DNA of 17,380 nt from Candidatus Dojkabacteria bacterium (lineage in GTDB: Bacteria > Patescibacteriota > Dojkabacteria > SC72). Location: positions 1 through 17,380 of the forward strand of contig JAAZIL010000054.1 in the NCBI GenBank assembly GCA_012800885.1, in the 5' to 3' direction. The notes below the pieces were generated by a model. That model saw nothing but the letters and a program-made list of their open reading frames with translations. It was not told where the DNA came from and searched no databases. Below, one piece after another: positions 1 through 7,388 of the stretch. A program made the translations under genes and the position numbers. The first letter of the stretch is position 1; each line of letters opens with the position of its first letter.

Positions 1-1168
1 CTGCAACTACTGTTTTAAATGTAGAACCTGGTGGTATCTGAGCTGCAATTGCTCTATTCAAGAGAGGGTATCTTGTATTGTTCTGTAACTTATCGAAATC
101 TTTCTGTGATATGCCTCCCACAAAGAGATTGTTGTCATATGAAGGGTAACTGACAATAGCTAGTATTTCGCCTGTTTTAACATTTTCAATAACACCACCA
201 CCACCAACTGCAGAGTACTTCTTAACTGCATCTTTAATTAGTTCATACATCTTCTTCTGAACATTTCCATCTACAGAGAGATACAAACTTTTACCAGAGA
301 TAGCTTCAGAAACAACATACGGTTTACTAGAAACACTTCTTCCAAAAACATCTATCTCCTCTACTAATTTTCCATCAACACCTCTCAGAGTATCCTCATA
401 GTACCTCTCTACTCCTGTTTTACCAACAATATCCCCACTTAGAAGGTCCTCAAATACACCTAAATCCTCTGATGAGGCCTCTCCTGTATAGCCCAGTATA
501 TGTGAAAACAGGTTCCCACCAACATATTGCCTTTTACTCCCATTATCTATACTTACACCTCTTAATTCTTCCAAATTAGCTTTAATCTTGATTACACTAT
601 CATTGTCAACATCAACAGCAAGAAGTATCTTATTCACATATGGATTACCTTGATATTTAGAAATAAATCTATCAAAAAGCGAAGTATATATCTCCTCTCC
701 ATCTTCCTTTTTCCAATTATCACCGAGAATCTCTTCTACAAGAGTAAGCACCCTTTCAACTTCTGTATTGTCTAATCCACCTATATCTTGTATGAAAGGC
801 TCTAGAGAGATATATACGTTCACAGATGAGATATTCTCCACCAGTTTCTCCCCATTGGAGTCAAAAATCACTCCTCTATACGCCTTAAGAGGAGTTGTTC
901 TAACTCTGTTGTTGTAAGACCTATCCAGCATCTCCTGTCCTTGTATTATCTGTAAATTTGCAATACTAAGTATAAGGAGGGTAAATACTGTAATAAAAAG
1001 GAGGAAAACATATATGAAATTCCATGCTGATATCTCTGCTCTCTCTTCAGAATTCTTTACAAACCTAGCTAGTACAGTTCTCTTACCATTGCTAATACTC
1101 CTTCTCTTTACTATTGGTTTATGTAACTGCTTCTCATTAAGTTTTTTATCTATCTTAATTCTATCCAT
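1..1168 (-). CDS. mrdA: Penicillin-binding protein 2 (peptidoglycan transpeptidase), C-terminus cut by window edge
   Basis: Class B PBP that cross-links peptidoglycan in the elongation (rod) complex at the outer face of the cytoplasmic membrane. Translating the minus strand from the ATG at 1168 gives 389 codons without a stop up to the left edge. Visible: a basic cytoplasmic N-terminus, one transmembrane segment at about residues 49-71, the class B pedestal domain starting at the RG-V-I-F-D block near residue 98, a Gly-Gly-Gly-Gly turn near residue 340, and the catalytic motif PPGSTFK with nucleophile S382 and K385. The catalytic serine sits later than in E. coli PBP2 (near 330), so the pedestal is longer. 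The KTG motif would lie outside the window. It starts 3 nt after the mreD stop. An AGGAGG inside the mreD end lies 22 nt upstream, too far for a normal ribosome-binding site. Family assignment is firm. Confidence 0.95.
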   Translation of the reverse strand, partial: MDRIKIDKKLNEKQLHKPIVKRRSISNGKRTVLARFVKNSEERAEISAWNFIYVFLLFITVFTLLILSIANLQIIQGQEMLDRSYNNRVRTTPLKAYRGVIFDSNGEKLVENISSVNVYISLEPFIQDIGGLDNTEVERVLTLVEEILGDNWKKEDGEEIYTSLFDRFISKYQGNPYVNKILLAVDVDNDSVIKIKANLEELRGVSIDNGSKRQYVGGNLFSHILGYTGEASSEDLGVFEDLLSGDIVGKTGVERYYEDTLRGVDGKLVEEIDVFGRSVSSKPYVVSEAISGKSLYLSVDGNVQKKMYELIKDAVKKYSAVGGGGVIENVKTGEILAIVSYPSYDNNLFVGGISQKDFDKLQNNTRYPLLNRAIAAQIPPGSTFKTVVA

Positions 1169-1171
1169 AAT

Positions 1172-1666
1172 CTATTTTAACTTAATTTTTCCTCCTGTAT
1201 CATCCTTTCTAAAAAAGGAGATACCTCTCTGAATTCCTAAATATACAGGAATAGAGAGTAATGATTTAATAAAAGTATTTAACACAAAATCCCATGTAAA
1301 AGGGATTAGAACACGATCTTGAAGTAGAGAGATAAGAAGATAAGAGAGAATATAGTAAAGAAATACAGATAAGAATACAGGTATAAATCCGAAAACTCCG
1401 TCTCGTGGTATTAGATACCACAGAAGGTGTGTAACAAGAAGCACCAGAGCTATAACTATCATATGCAGACCTAATGATGTGTGAAGTACAGTATCAAACA
1501 CTATTGAAAAAAGAGTAATAAAAAGATAGAAAGGTAAGTCTTCTATCTTCTTCCAAGATGATAGTACTAAGATAATAAAAAGAGAGAAGGAAAATACATG
1601 TAAAAGAAAACTTTCAAAAAATACTAAAAGAAGAAAACCTATTGTAAAAAGTAATACCTTTTTCAT
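1172..1666 (-). CDS. mreD: Rod shape-determining protein MreD
   Basis: Small polytopic membrane protein of the elongasome. It has 164 residues that are almost entirely hydrophobic, with about five or six membrane segments and short basic loops; the family is usually about 160-180 residues. Sequence conservation in MreD is poor, so the call rests on length, membrane character and position: it lies directly between mreC and mrdA, the standard order. Its ATG overlaps the mreC stop codon by one base (TAATG), which suggests translational coupling. Its last codons encode a short basic tail (KIKLK) and contain an AGGAGG that might help re-initiation at mrdA, although the distance is long. It ends in TAG, one of only three TAG stops in the window. 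Confidence 0.88.
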   Translation of the reverse strand: MKKVLLFTIGFLLLVFFESFLLHVFSFSLFIILVLSSWKKIEDLPFYLFITLFSIVFDTVLHTSLGLHMIVIALVLLVTHLLWYLIPRDGVFGFIPVFLSVFLYYILSYLLISLLQDRVLIPFTWDFVLNTFIKSLLSIPVYLGIQRGISFFRKDDTGGKIKLK

Positions 1667-2487
1667 TATTTAGTCTTAATAAATACTGTTAATATATTAG
1701 AATAATCAAATATCGGTTCAACTACTCCATTTTTCTGTGTAGATGCAGGATTAGAAGTAATCCCTACTAGACTTCCTAGAATTAATATGTCTTCTACTTT
1801 TTCATCCTTAAGTAACACTATATCACCACTATTTACTGAAGAATTAATACCTAGATTCTCTATCTTGATCTCCTCTCCTTTCCCAAGTACAACACCTTTT
1901 GATACAACAAAACTATCTAAATGTAATTTCTCATTTAAATTCACTGTAGATGGAATAACTACTACCTCATACGAACTAGAAGTGTGTAGAGGTAATCGTA
2001 CTAGAGATGTCTTAGGATTTACATCAATCACTAGACCTACAAACACTCTCCCAATAACTACAGCATCTCCTTTTTTAACTCCACTATCAGCTCCTCTATT
2101 TAGAATAATCTCATTCTGATTTGTAAGATGTAGAATCTTCGCTTCCGTATATTCGCCTTTCTTATCTGCATTAGATATGTGCTCTTTTAAAGAATTATAC
2201 TCTTCATAATCTAGTAACCTTTCAGAATTCTCAATCTTTAATCTTACAATCTCTTCTCTCATCGTATTGTATTCCTGAATATATGATGAAGCATCCAACA
2301 GTGCTTCTGCCCAGCTCTTAACTGAGTGACCTGCTTGAGTTGCAGAGAGATATATTGGGTTAAAAATATATGAAAATGGATATTTAATACTCTTACTAAA
2401 AGAAGTCTGTCCAAAGAAAAATAGTATTACAGAGAATAGTAAGCAGAAGAGGTAGCTGTATTTTTTAAAGATTTTTTCATCTTCCAT
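1666..2487 (-). CDS. mreC: Rod shape-determining protein MreC
   Basis: Bitopic scaffold of the rod complex that links the cytoplasmic MreB filaments to PBP2/RodA through its periplasmic (extracellular) domain. The 273-residue product has a short cytoplasmic tail, a transmembrane helix at about residues 10-27, a coiled coil at about 68-107 that would drive dimerisation, then the two-lobed beta-barrel region. The MreC signature NRGADSGVKKGDAVV, where a glycine-rich turn precedes the first barrel, is at about 130-144. A second GDIVLL turn follows in the C-terminal lobe. Length and architecture are typical. It begins 12 nt after the mreB stop and overlaps mreD by one base, so mreBCD-mrdA is one transcription unit. 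Confidence 0.95.
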   Translation of the reverse strand: MEDEKIFKKYSYLFCLLFSVILFFFGQTSFSKSIKYPFSYIFNPIYLSATQAGHSVKSWAEALLDASSYIQEYNTMREEIVRLKIENSERLLDYEEYNSLKEHISNADKKGEYTEAKILHLTNQNEIILNRGADSGVKKGDAVVIGRVFVGLVIDVNPKTSLVRLPLHTSSSYEVVVIPSTVNLNEKLHLDSFVVSKGVVLGKGEEIKIENLGINSSVNSGDIVLLKDEKVEDILILGSLVGITSNPASTQKNGVVEPIFDYSNILTVFIKTK

Positions 2488-2499
2488 TGTAATACTAGG

Positions 2500-3555
2500 T
2501 TAAATAATTTCTTCCCAAGATCTCTGTACTCTCTGTAGAAGATCGATATGATCTAACATTTTAGCTGTACCTCTTGCAACTGCAGCCATCGGTTCTTCTA
2601 CGATATTAATTGCCATATTTAATTCATTTCTCCAATATCTATCTAAACCTTCAATTAAGGCTCCCCCTCCTGCTACAAAAATTCCATCTCTATAAATATC
2701 TCTTAGAAGTTCAGGTGGAGTATCCTCTATCGCATCTTTTACAGCATCTGTAATCTGACTAAGAGAAACATTTATTGCTTCTCTCACCTCTACACTAGTA
2801 AATTTAATAGATTTTGGTAAACCTGTTAGAAGATCTCTTCCCTGTACTTGAACACTCCTTTCATTTTTCAGAGGAGCTGCAGAACCTATCTCTATTTTAA
2901 CATCCTCAGCTGTTCTCTCCCCTATTAATATATTGTATTTCTCCCTTACATAGTCAACAATATCTTGATTCATCTCATCTCCTGCTACTCTAATAGTATT
3001 GTCAACAACAATGTCACCCAGAGAGAGAATTGCAATACCAGAAGTACCTCCTCCAATATCTACTATCATACTTCCAGATGCATCCTCAACAGGTAAATCT
3101 ACACCTATCGCAGCAGCCATAGCTTCTTCTACAATAAAGACCTCTCTTGCTCCTGCAGTTTTAGATGCATCAATAACAGCTTGTCTTTCAACTTCTGTAA
3201 CGGAGGAAGGAACTCCTACAACAATTCTTGGTTTAGGAATTTTGAAACCCTTAATGTAATTAGAGTGAGCACTTTTAATAAAGTGATGTATCATAGCTTG
3301 TGTAGTATCGAAATCCGATATTACACCATCCTGCAGAGGCCTAATTGCTACAATATTAGCCGGAGTCCTACCAATCATTTCTCTTGCACTGTGTCCTACT
3401 GCCAGAACCCTTTTGCTCTTCTTCTCAATTGCAACCACAGACGGTTCGGATACTACAATACCTTCACCTCTCAGATACACTATTGTATTTGCAGTACCTA
3501 AGTCTAAGCCTAAATCATAGGTAAACAGTTCCCAAGGTGGTTTAAAATTGAACAT
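2500..3555 (-). CDS. mreB: Rod shape-determining protein MreB (bacterial actin)
   Basis: ATP-binding actin homologue that forms membrane-bound filaments and steers lateral wall synthesis. The 351-residue protein is normal length. Actin-fold motifs are intact: phosphate-1 loop DLGTANT at residues 18-24, GVPSSVTEVERQA near 114, the phosphate-2 loop DIGGGTSG at 166-173, and the adenosine motif VAGGGALIEGLD at about 294-305. The N-terminus (MFNFKPPWELF) is aromatic and amphipathic, as in MreBs that bind the membrane directly. It is the first gene of the mre group; 73 nt separate it from the rpmB stop upstream, with no clear terminator and no convincing sigma70 promoter, so it may be co-transcribed with rpmB. 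A cell with this gene and PBP2 should make a peptidoglycan wall and be rod-shaped or elongated. Confidence 0.98.
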   Translation of the reverse strand: MFNFKPPWELFTYDLGLDLGTANTIVYLRGEGIVVSEPSVVAIEKKSKRVLAVGHSAREMIGRTPANIVAIRPLQDGVISDFDTTQAMIHHFIKSAHSNYIKGFKIPKPRIVVGVPSSVTEVERQAVIDASKTAGAREVFIVEEAMAAAIGVDLPVEDASGSMIVDIGGGTSGIAILSLGDIVVDNTIRVAGDEMNQDIVDYVREKYNILIGERTAEDVKIEIGSAAPLKNERSVQVQGRDLLTGLPKSIKFTSVEVREAINVSLSQITDAVKDAIEDTPPELLRDIYRDGIFVAGGGALIEGLDRYWRNELNMAINIVEEPMAAVARGTAKMLDHIDLLQRVQRSWEEII

Positions 3556-3628
3556 ACCTTCAAACTATCATGTTAACAGTAATGATTTTACCATTAATAC
3601 TAATTCTATACGAGAGAAAAATATATAA

Positions 3629-3844
3629 TTACTCCTGAGCTTCTTTTCTTAGCCTCTTGTAACACTTCATACACACAGTGATACTCTTAATATCTCCATC
3701 TATGTCTGCCTTAATCTTTCTTAGATTAGGTTTAAAAGTTCTAGTAGTTTTTGGTGCCTTGTATTTCCAGCCTATCGAATGATGATGCTGGATTCTTCTC
3801 CCAGAGAGTGTAGATTTTCCACATAATTGACATACTTTTGCCAT
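3629..3844 (-). CDS. rpmB: 50S ribosomal protein L28, zinc-ribbon form
   Basis: Small basic protein of the large ribosomal subunit, 71 residues. The N-terminus MAKVCQLCGKSTLSG and the following HHHS-x-G block, then the FKPNLRKIKAD stretch, are typical L28. Four cysteines occur as C-x-x-C pairs (C5/C8 and VCMKC near the C-terminus), so this is the zinc-binding paralogue type rather than the cysteine-free form. The start is the ATG immediately after a 12-bp perfect palindrome CAAATATATTTG (3847-3858). The gene is expressed from the minus-strand arm of the divergent promoter upstream of it. Confidence 0.96.
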   Translation of the reverse strand: MAKVCQLCGKSTLSGRRIQHHHSIGWKYKAPKTTRTFKPNLRKIKADIDGDIKSITVCMKCYKRLRKEAQE

Positions 3845-3855
3845 AGCAAATATAT

Positions 3856-3884
3856 TTGAAGATTAACTTGCTGCATGATATTAT
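3856..3884 (+). promoter_or_regulatory. Sigma70-type promoter for the M50 protease gene
   Basis: Plus strand: -35 TTGAAG (3856-3861), a 17-nt spacer and -10 TATTAT (3879-3884), predicting a start near 3891, about 24 nt before the ATG at 3915. It shares five of its six -10 positions with the rpmB promoter on the other strand, so only one RNA polymerase can probably bind at a time. Confidence 0.5.
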
Positions 3885-3906
3885 CAAAAAGATTACTATT
3901 TAGCAA
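3878..3906 (-). promoter_or_regulatory. Sigma70-type promoter for rpmB (and perhaps mreBCD)
   Basis: On the minus strand, -35 TTGCTA (3906-3901), a 17-nt spacer and -10 TAATAT (3883-3878), predicting a start near 3871 and a leader of about 27 nt. The -10 hexamer overlaps the -10 of the opposite-strand promoter for the M50 protease gene. Confidence 0.6.
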
Positions 3907-3914
3907 GTGGATTT

Positions 3915-4544
3915 ATGCTTTTATTCTCATCAACAGAACAACTTATCTACTGGATATTGATAGCACTACCATCAATATTAATTGCATCAACAATTCATGA
4001 GTATGCTCATGGATATGTTGCTTACAAATTGGGAGATCCTACCGCTAAGATGGAGGGTAGATTATCTCTAAACCCATTAGTACATATTGACCCAATAGGG
4101 GTAATATCAATGATATTTTTTAGATTTGGATGGAGTAAACCTGTACCTATTAATGAATACAATTTTGAAAAAAGGGAATTATACACTGCACTTACTGCAT
4201 TGGCAGGGCCTATCTCTAATCTAATTGTAGCTATTGTAGTAGCATTAATTAACCATTTTTTAATAAAAGACACCTGGGTGCTTATAGTATTTCTACTATA
4301 TACTTTCACCACTATAAATATTGCCTTGGCAGTTTTCAATCTACTCCCTATTCCACCTCTTGATGGTCATAAAATAGTAAGAGGCATACTACCTAAAAAA
4401 TTAAGATACCATTGGGAACAGTTAGAGAGATACTCTCTGATTCTCATCTTGCTTCTTGTAATGCCTTTCTCTCCTCTCTCTAAATTTGTTTTCTCTTTTA
4501 TCAACAACACTCTGACACTCATTCTCACCTTTTTAGGCTTCTAA
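3915..4544 (+). CDS. Site-2 protease family (M50) intramembrane metalloprotease
   Basis: Zinc metalloprotease that cleaves substrates inside the membrane. The 209-residue protein is nearly all membrane-embedded. The zinc-binding motif HEYAH is at residues 28-32 (H28, catalytic E29, H32), within the first core helix, and the third zinc ligand is supplied by the LLPIPPLDG motif with D150. The ALAGP motif near 95-99 is also typical of the minimal S2P subfamily found in many bacteria. There is no PDZ domain, so it is not RseP-like; it matches the short 'site-2 protease family protein' type. Substrate unknown. It stands alone on the plus strand between the divergent rpmB gene and the structured RNA. 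The ATG at 3915 has no Shine-Dalgarno sequence. Confidence 0.93.
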   Translation: MLLFSSTEQLIYWILIALPSILIASTIHEYAHGYVAYKLGDPTAKMEGRLSLNPLVHIDPIGVISMIFFRFGWSKPVPINEYNFEKRELYTALTALAGPISNLIVAIVVALINHFLIKDTWVLIVFLLYTFTTINIALAVFNLLPIPPLDGHKIVRGILPKKLRYHWEQLERYSLILILLLVMPFSPLSKFVFSFINNTLTLILTFLGF

Positions 4545-4549
4545 CCTTT

Positions 4550-4578
4550 TTGCCATCTTCAATAATATACTGTAAAAT
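4550..4578 (+). promoter_or_regulatory. Promoter of the structured RNA
   Basis: -35 TTGCCA (4550-4555), 17-nt spacer, -10 TAAAAT (4573-4578). The predicted first transcribed base is near 4584-4586, which is exactly where the long closing helix of the downstream RNA begins. This agreement supports both calls. Confidence 0.65.
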
Positions 4579-4583
4579 ATAGT

Positions 4584-4717
4584 GTCCCAGTTGGATATAG
4601 AGGTTCGTAGCTCCGTAAGCAAGAGCATGGAATTCCAAAATCTCCTAAACCTTTGGGTTTGGGCTGAGGGAATCCACTTCATTTTGAAGAGCTCTACGAT
4701 CCCTCTCCAGCTGGGGC
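4584..4717 (+). ncRNA. Structured non-coding RNA, 6S-RNA-like rod
   Basis: No convincing protein lies here, but about 134 nt fold into a long rod. The ends pair as an uninterrupted 12-bp helix, 4584-4595 with 4706-4717 (10 Watson-Crick and two G-U pairs). It continues after a bulge through GAGG/CCUC (4600-4603 with 4702-4705) and UCGUAG/CUACGA (4605-4610 with 4694-4699). The middle holds short side hairpins (CUC/GAG, 4611-4613 with 4623-4625; CUUC/GAAG, 4677-4680 with 4686-4689) and an apical arm (UGG/CCA, AUUCC/GGAAU, and an 8-bp helix 4644-4651 with 4656-4663 closed by UUUG). A closing stem, an open centre with a small 3'-side hairpin and a terminal arm is the layout of 6S RNA, the sigma70-polymerase inhibitor. 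Length is somewhat short for 6S (about 180 nt). It lacks the SRP RNA GGAAGCAG apical motif and has no tmRNA or RNase P core signature. Structured RNA is likely; the 6S identity is inference. Confidence 0.55.
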
Positions 4718-4722
4718 GATTA

Positions 4723-4751
4723 TTGACTATCATTCACATATATATTAAACT
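4723..4751 (+). promoter_or_regulatory. Promoter of the tRNA-Thr/tRNA-Tyr pair
   Basis: -35 TTGACT (4723-4728), 17-nt spacer, -10 TAAACT (4746-4751), predicting a start near 4758, six bases before the tRNA. It begins only a few bases after the end of the structured RNA. Confidence 0.6.
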
Positions 4752-4763
4752 CTCTTTTGTATT

Positions 4764-4840
4764 GCCGAAGTAGCTCAGTTGGTCAGAGCAACTGTTTTGT
4801 AAACAGTAGGTCGAGAGTTCGAATCTCTCCTTCGGCTCCA
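4764..4840 (+). tRNA. tRNA-Thr (anticodon UGU), CCA encoded
   Basis: Complete cloverleaf: acceptor GCCGAAG pairs perfectly with CTTCGGC (4830-4836), D arm GCTC/GAGC, anticodon stem ACTGT/ACAGT with loop TTTGTAA and anticodon TGT at 4798-4800, T arm GAGAG/CTCTC with loop TTCGAAT. Discriminator T4837 is followed by a genomically encoded CCA (4838-4840). Only one base separates it from the next tRNA, so both are processed from one transcript. Confidence 0.97.
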
Positions 4841-4841
4841 T

Positions 4842-4924
4842 GCAGAGGTGGCGGAGCGGTCAAACGCATCGGACTGTAAATCCGACTCCTTCGGGATACA
4901 CTGGTTCAAATCCAGTCCTCTGCA
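4842..4924 (+). tRNA. tRNA-Tyr (anticodon GUA), class II, CCA not encoded
   Basis: Acceptor GCAGAGG pairs with CCTCTGC (4917-4923), discriminator A4924. Anticodon stem TCGGA/TCCGA with loop CTGTAAA and anticodon GTA at 4876-4878. The long variable arm (about 4886-4900, containing CTCC-TTC-GGGA) is what bacterial tRNA-Tyr carries. T arm CTGGT with loop TCAAATC, then CAGT. The bases after the discriminator are TTTTT, so CCA must be added enzymatically, unlike in the adjacent tRNA-Thr. Confidence 0.96.
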
Positions 4925-4997
4925 TTTTTATCACTAAAAGAGGTTAGTACCCAGCGAAATATCGTGTATTTCTTGTCAATTTATGCTACATTAACAT

Positions 4998-6620
4998 ATG
5001 GATATATTAAAATCCGAATACTTACAAATTGCCCTCGCTTTTAGTTCTGCCCTAATACTGTTTCTCTATGCTACTAAAACACTCGGGAAAGAATTCCAAG
5101 AATTAGCTTCAACAAAATTTAGAAATATTATTGTTAAATTAGTAAGGAACAAATACAGTGGAACTCTTTTTGGAACTGTATTAACCGCATTAATTCAATC
5201 AAGTACAGCGGTATCTGTAATAACAATAATGCTTGTTAATATGGGAATCATCCCATTTTACAACAGTTTAGGGATAATACTCGGAAGTAATATTGGAACA
5301 ACAATTACAGCCTTACTTGTGCTTGTAGACTCCACTATTCTTGCTCCATCATTAATGATTATCGGTCTTCTATTAGGTATCATCGGTAAGAAAATGAAAA
5401 TAATTAGTAAGCCTGTATTCCATATAGGGTTTCTACTATTTTCTCTCTCCTTGCTCTCTTCTACAATTGAACCTCTGAAATCCTCTCCTGTAGTAATAAG
5501 CCTCTTTGCAAATATCTCAAGCCCCTTAGTAGCTTACCTTGTTAGTGCTCTGTTTACTGCAATAATACACTCTAGTTCTGTTACAACAGGAATAATAGTT
5601 GTATTAGCACAGAGTGGCTTAGTACCAATAGAGGTAGCAATTCCAATGATTCTCGGAGCCAATTTAGGTACTACATTTACATCACTAATCATCTCAGCTA
5701 AGCTTAATCTTTTTGCGAAAAGAGTTGCAATGGCTGACTTTCTCTTTAACTTCTTTGGTACGACCGTATTCATGCTCCTGCTATCCCCTTTCCTCTCGAC
5801 TATCCAATCTCTATCACTTGACCCTGGTACTCAAACAGCATTAGCCCACCTTCTTTTTAACTTTATCACGGCACTCTTCTTCTTCCTGTTTCTCTCCTCA
5901 TTTGAGAAACTAATCGGATACATTGTAAAAGGAGAAGAGGAAGAGATATTACTCAAAACAAAACATCTTAAAAACAATTTTAAAGGGAAACCAAAGAAGA
6001 GGATAAACAATATTAAAATGGAGATCTCTTACTCCATTGAAATTACAATTAAACTATACCAAAAAGCTCTTGTTCTTTACCACTCTCCAACCTCTAACTT
6101 AGAGATGGAGATTGCAAAGTATGAAACACTTAATGACTATCTCGATTCAGAAATTACCAAAGCAATAGTAGAACTCTCTAAAAACAAATTAAGTCCTAAG
6201 AATGCTTACAGCACTATCTCTTTAATAAAGATATCTAATACTATAGAGGAGTTAGGAGACATCGGGAAAGATCTCTCAGAGGTCTTTCTAAGAATGCATA
6301 AATTAGGTATATCACGGAGTGAGGTAGATATTAAAAAACTTACCGCTATACACAACAAACTGATAGAGTTATTCCAATCTATCCAAAAAAATATTATTAA
6401 CACCTCAGAGAAACGATTACTCTTAATTAAAGAGAAAGAAGAAGAGATATCCTCTATGATCAGAGAGCAATTTAGTAAACATGTATTAAGACTTCAACAG
6501 GAAGAGAAGTATAACGGTACTATCTTTGTTGATGCAATATCAACCATAGAATCAGCAGTGTTTGAATTAAGAAGTATAAGGAAGATAATGTATAAACAGA
6601 TAAAGGAGTATGGAAATTAA
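4998..6620 (+). CDS. Na+/phosphate cotransporter family protein with PhoU-like C-terminal domain
   Basis: Probable sodium-dependent phosphate (or related anion) transporter of the NptA/PNaS type. The 540-residue protein has two inverted-repeat halves, each with the family motifs: QSSTAVS (67-73) with GSNIGTT (96-102) in the first, and HSSSVTTG (191-198) with GANLGTT (220-226) in the second. About nine or ten membrane helices end near residue 310. The remaining 230 residues are soluble, charged and helical, matching the PhoU-like tail often fused to these carriers. In some bacteria such fused proteins have been linked to other roles, so the substrate is not certain. Start chosen at the ATG preceded by TTAACAT, a string also found before the ATG at 14572. 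The 73 nt upstream show no clear promoter. The next gene starts 24 nt downstream, so the two may be co-transcribed. Confidence 0.92.
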   Translation: MDILKSEYLQIALAFSSALILFLYATKTLGKEFQELASTKFRNIIVKLVRNKYSGTLFGTVLTALIQSSTAVSVITIMLVNMGIIPFYNSLGIILGSNIGTTITALLVLVDSTILAPSLMIIGLLLGIIGKKMKIISKPVFHIGFLLFSLSLLSSTIEPLKSSPVVISLFANISSPLVAYLVSALFTAIIHSSSVTTGIIVVLAQSGLVPIEVAIPMILGANLGTTFTSLIISAKLNLFAKRVAMADFLFNFFGTTVFMLLLSPFLSTIQSLSLDPGTQTALAHLLFNFITALFFFLFLSSFEKLIGYIVKGEEEEILLKTKHLKNNFKGKPKKRINNIKMEISYSIEITIKLYQKALVLYHSPTSNLEMEIAKYETLNDYLDSEITKAIVELSKNKLSPKNAYSTISLIKISNTIEELGDIGKDLSEVFLRMHKLGISRSEVDIKKLTAIHNKLIELFQSIQKNIINTSEKRLLLIKEKEEEISSMIREQFSKHVLRLQQEEKYNGTIFVDAISTIESAVFELRSIRKIMYKQIKEYGN

Positions 6621-6644
6621 TAATAAATTATTATTTAGCATAAT

Positions 6645-7349
6645 ATGGGACTCATAATTCTCTTTCTCTTTCCTCTTACCTTCTTTCTTGCAATCGGTGT
6701 GCTAATATATATAATTATAAATATGAAAAAAGAACAGAAAACACCTAATTTAAAAATCTCTTCTCATACTCTACTACAACTCTATCTCTACCTTATCTCT
6801 TTCATTACCTTAGGTGTATTGGTAATCGGTATTGGACTAACCTCTAAAGTATCACTCTCTTACAAAATATCAATACCGTTCTCCTACACACTCAGTACTG
6901 CTAATAAAGAAAAAGACTCTATCGATTACAGAGATTCCGAAGAGTTCCAAGAGTGTTACTCTGGAGAAGTAATGAGATTCTATAATGAGGATTTCTGCTT
7001 TGATAAATCAGAGAGAAAGACTGAGCTTGTTACAGGTATTAGTTTAATAGTATCAATGTCACTCCTTTTTGGGATGCATCGATATGCGATATCAAGAATT
7101 AGTAAACAGAAGTCAATTGTTTGGATAAAGAAAGCATACCTGTTTTTCTCTCTCCTGCTCTATAGCCTCCTTACAATTATTCTAATCCCTCTTACAATTT
7201 ATCTTCTTACTAGCTTTTTCCTTTTTGAACCCTCTCCCGATATGTATTACTCTCCCTCTGCCCCTGCAATGAGTACAGCAACAATGATTACTACTATACC
7301 TCTTTGGATATATTTCTTAAAAAAGACTACAGAACTTAAAGAGAAGTAA
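6645..7349 (+). CDS. Hypothetical polytopic membrane protein
   Basis: I do not recognise this 234-residue protein with confidence. It has five likely membrane helices (about 3-26, 43-66, 128-147, 164-190 and 210-226). Positive charges (KKE near 28, R/K 146-163, KK near 226) put the N-terminus outside and leave an acidic loop of about 60 residues (67-127) outside, with two cysteines, C104 and C118, that could form a disulfide. A second external loop near 195-210 is Pro/Tyr/Ser-rich. The helix 43-66 begins with a Tyr/Leu-rich stretch (LLQLYLYLISF) recalling the DUF5671-type membrane proteins common in Patescibacteria, but this is only a suggestion. It starts 24 nt after the phosphate-transporter-like gene and ends just before a tRNA promoter. 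Confidence 0.75.
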   Translation: MGLIILFLFPLTFFLAIGVLIYIIINMKKEQKTPNLKISSHTLLQLYLYLISFITLGVLVIGIGLTSKVSLSYKISIPFSYTLSTANKEKDSIDYRDSEEFQECYSGEVMRFYNEDFCFDKSERKTELVTGISLIVSMSLLFGMHRYAISRISKQKSIVWIKKAYLFFSLLLYSLLTIILIPLTIYLLTSFFLFEPSPDMYYSPSAPAMSTATMITTIPLWIYFLKKTTELKEK

Positions 7350-7377
7350 TTTACAGAACTATCAAATGTTGTATAAT
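7350..7377 (+). promoter_or_regulatory. Promoter of tRNA-Thr(GGU)
   Basis: -35 TTTACA (7350-7355), 16-nt spacer, -10 TATAAT (7372-7377), a perfect -10. The predicted start is near 7384, five bases before the mature tRNA. The -35 overlaps the end of the upstream gene's stop codon. Confidence 0.7.
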
Positions 7378-7388
7378 TAAGACCATAA

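Noticed and set aside
1191..1196. AGGAGG as the ribosome-binding site of mrdA
   Set aside because: It lies 22 nt from the ATG, beyond the usual 5-10 nt; it may be only the Gly-Gly/Arg codons of the mreD end.
2999..3501. Open frames antisense to mreB
   Set aside because: mreB is unambiguous on the other strand; these frames have no recognisable protein features.
4584..4717. SRP RNA, tmRNA or RNase P RNA as identity for the structured RNA
   Set aside because: The conserved GGAAGCAG-type SRP apical motif, the tmRNA tRNA-like ends and the RNase P core sequences are not present.
4533..4733. 66-codon open frame on the minus strand
   Set aside because: Antisense to the structured RNA and overlapping the end of the M50 gene; open only because the region has few stops.
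4582..4773. 63-codon open frame on the plus strand
   Set aside because: It covers the self-complementary RNA and runs into the tRNA-Thr gene; composition and structure fit RNA better, and the protein resembles nothing.
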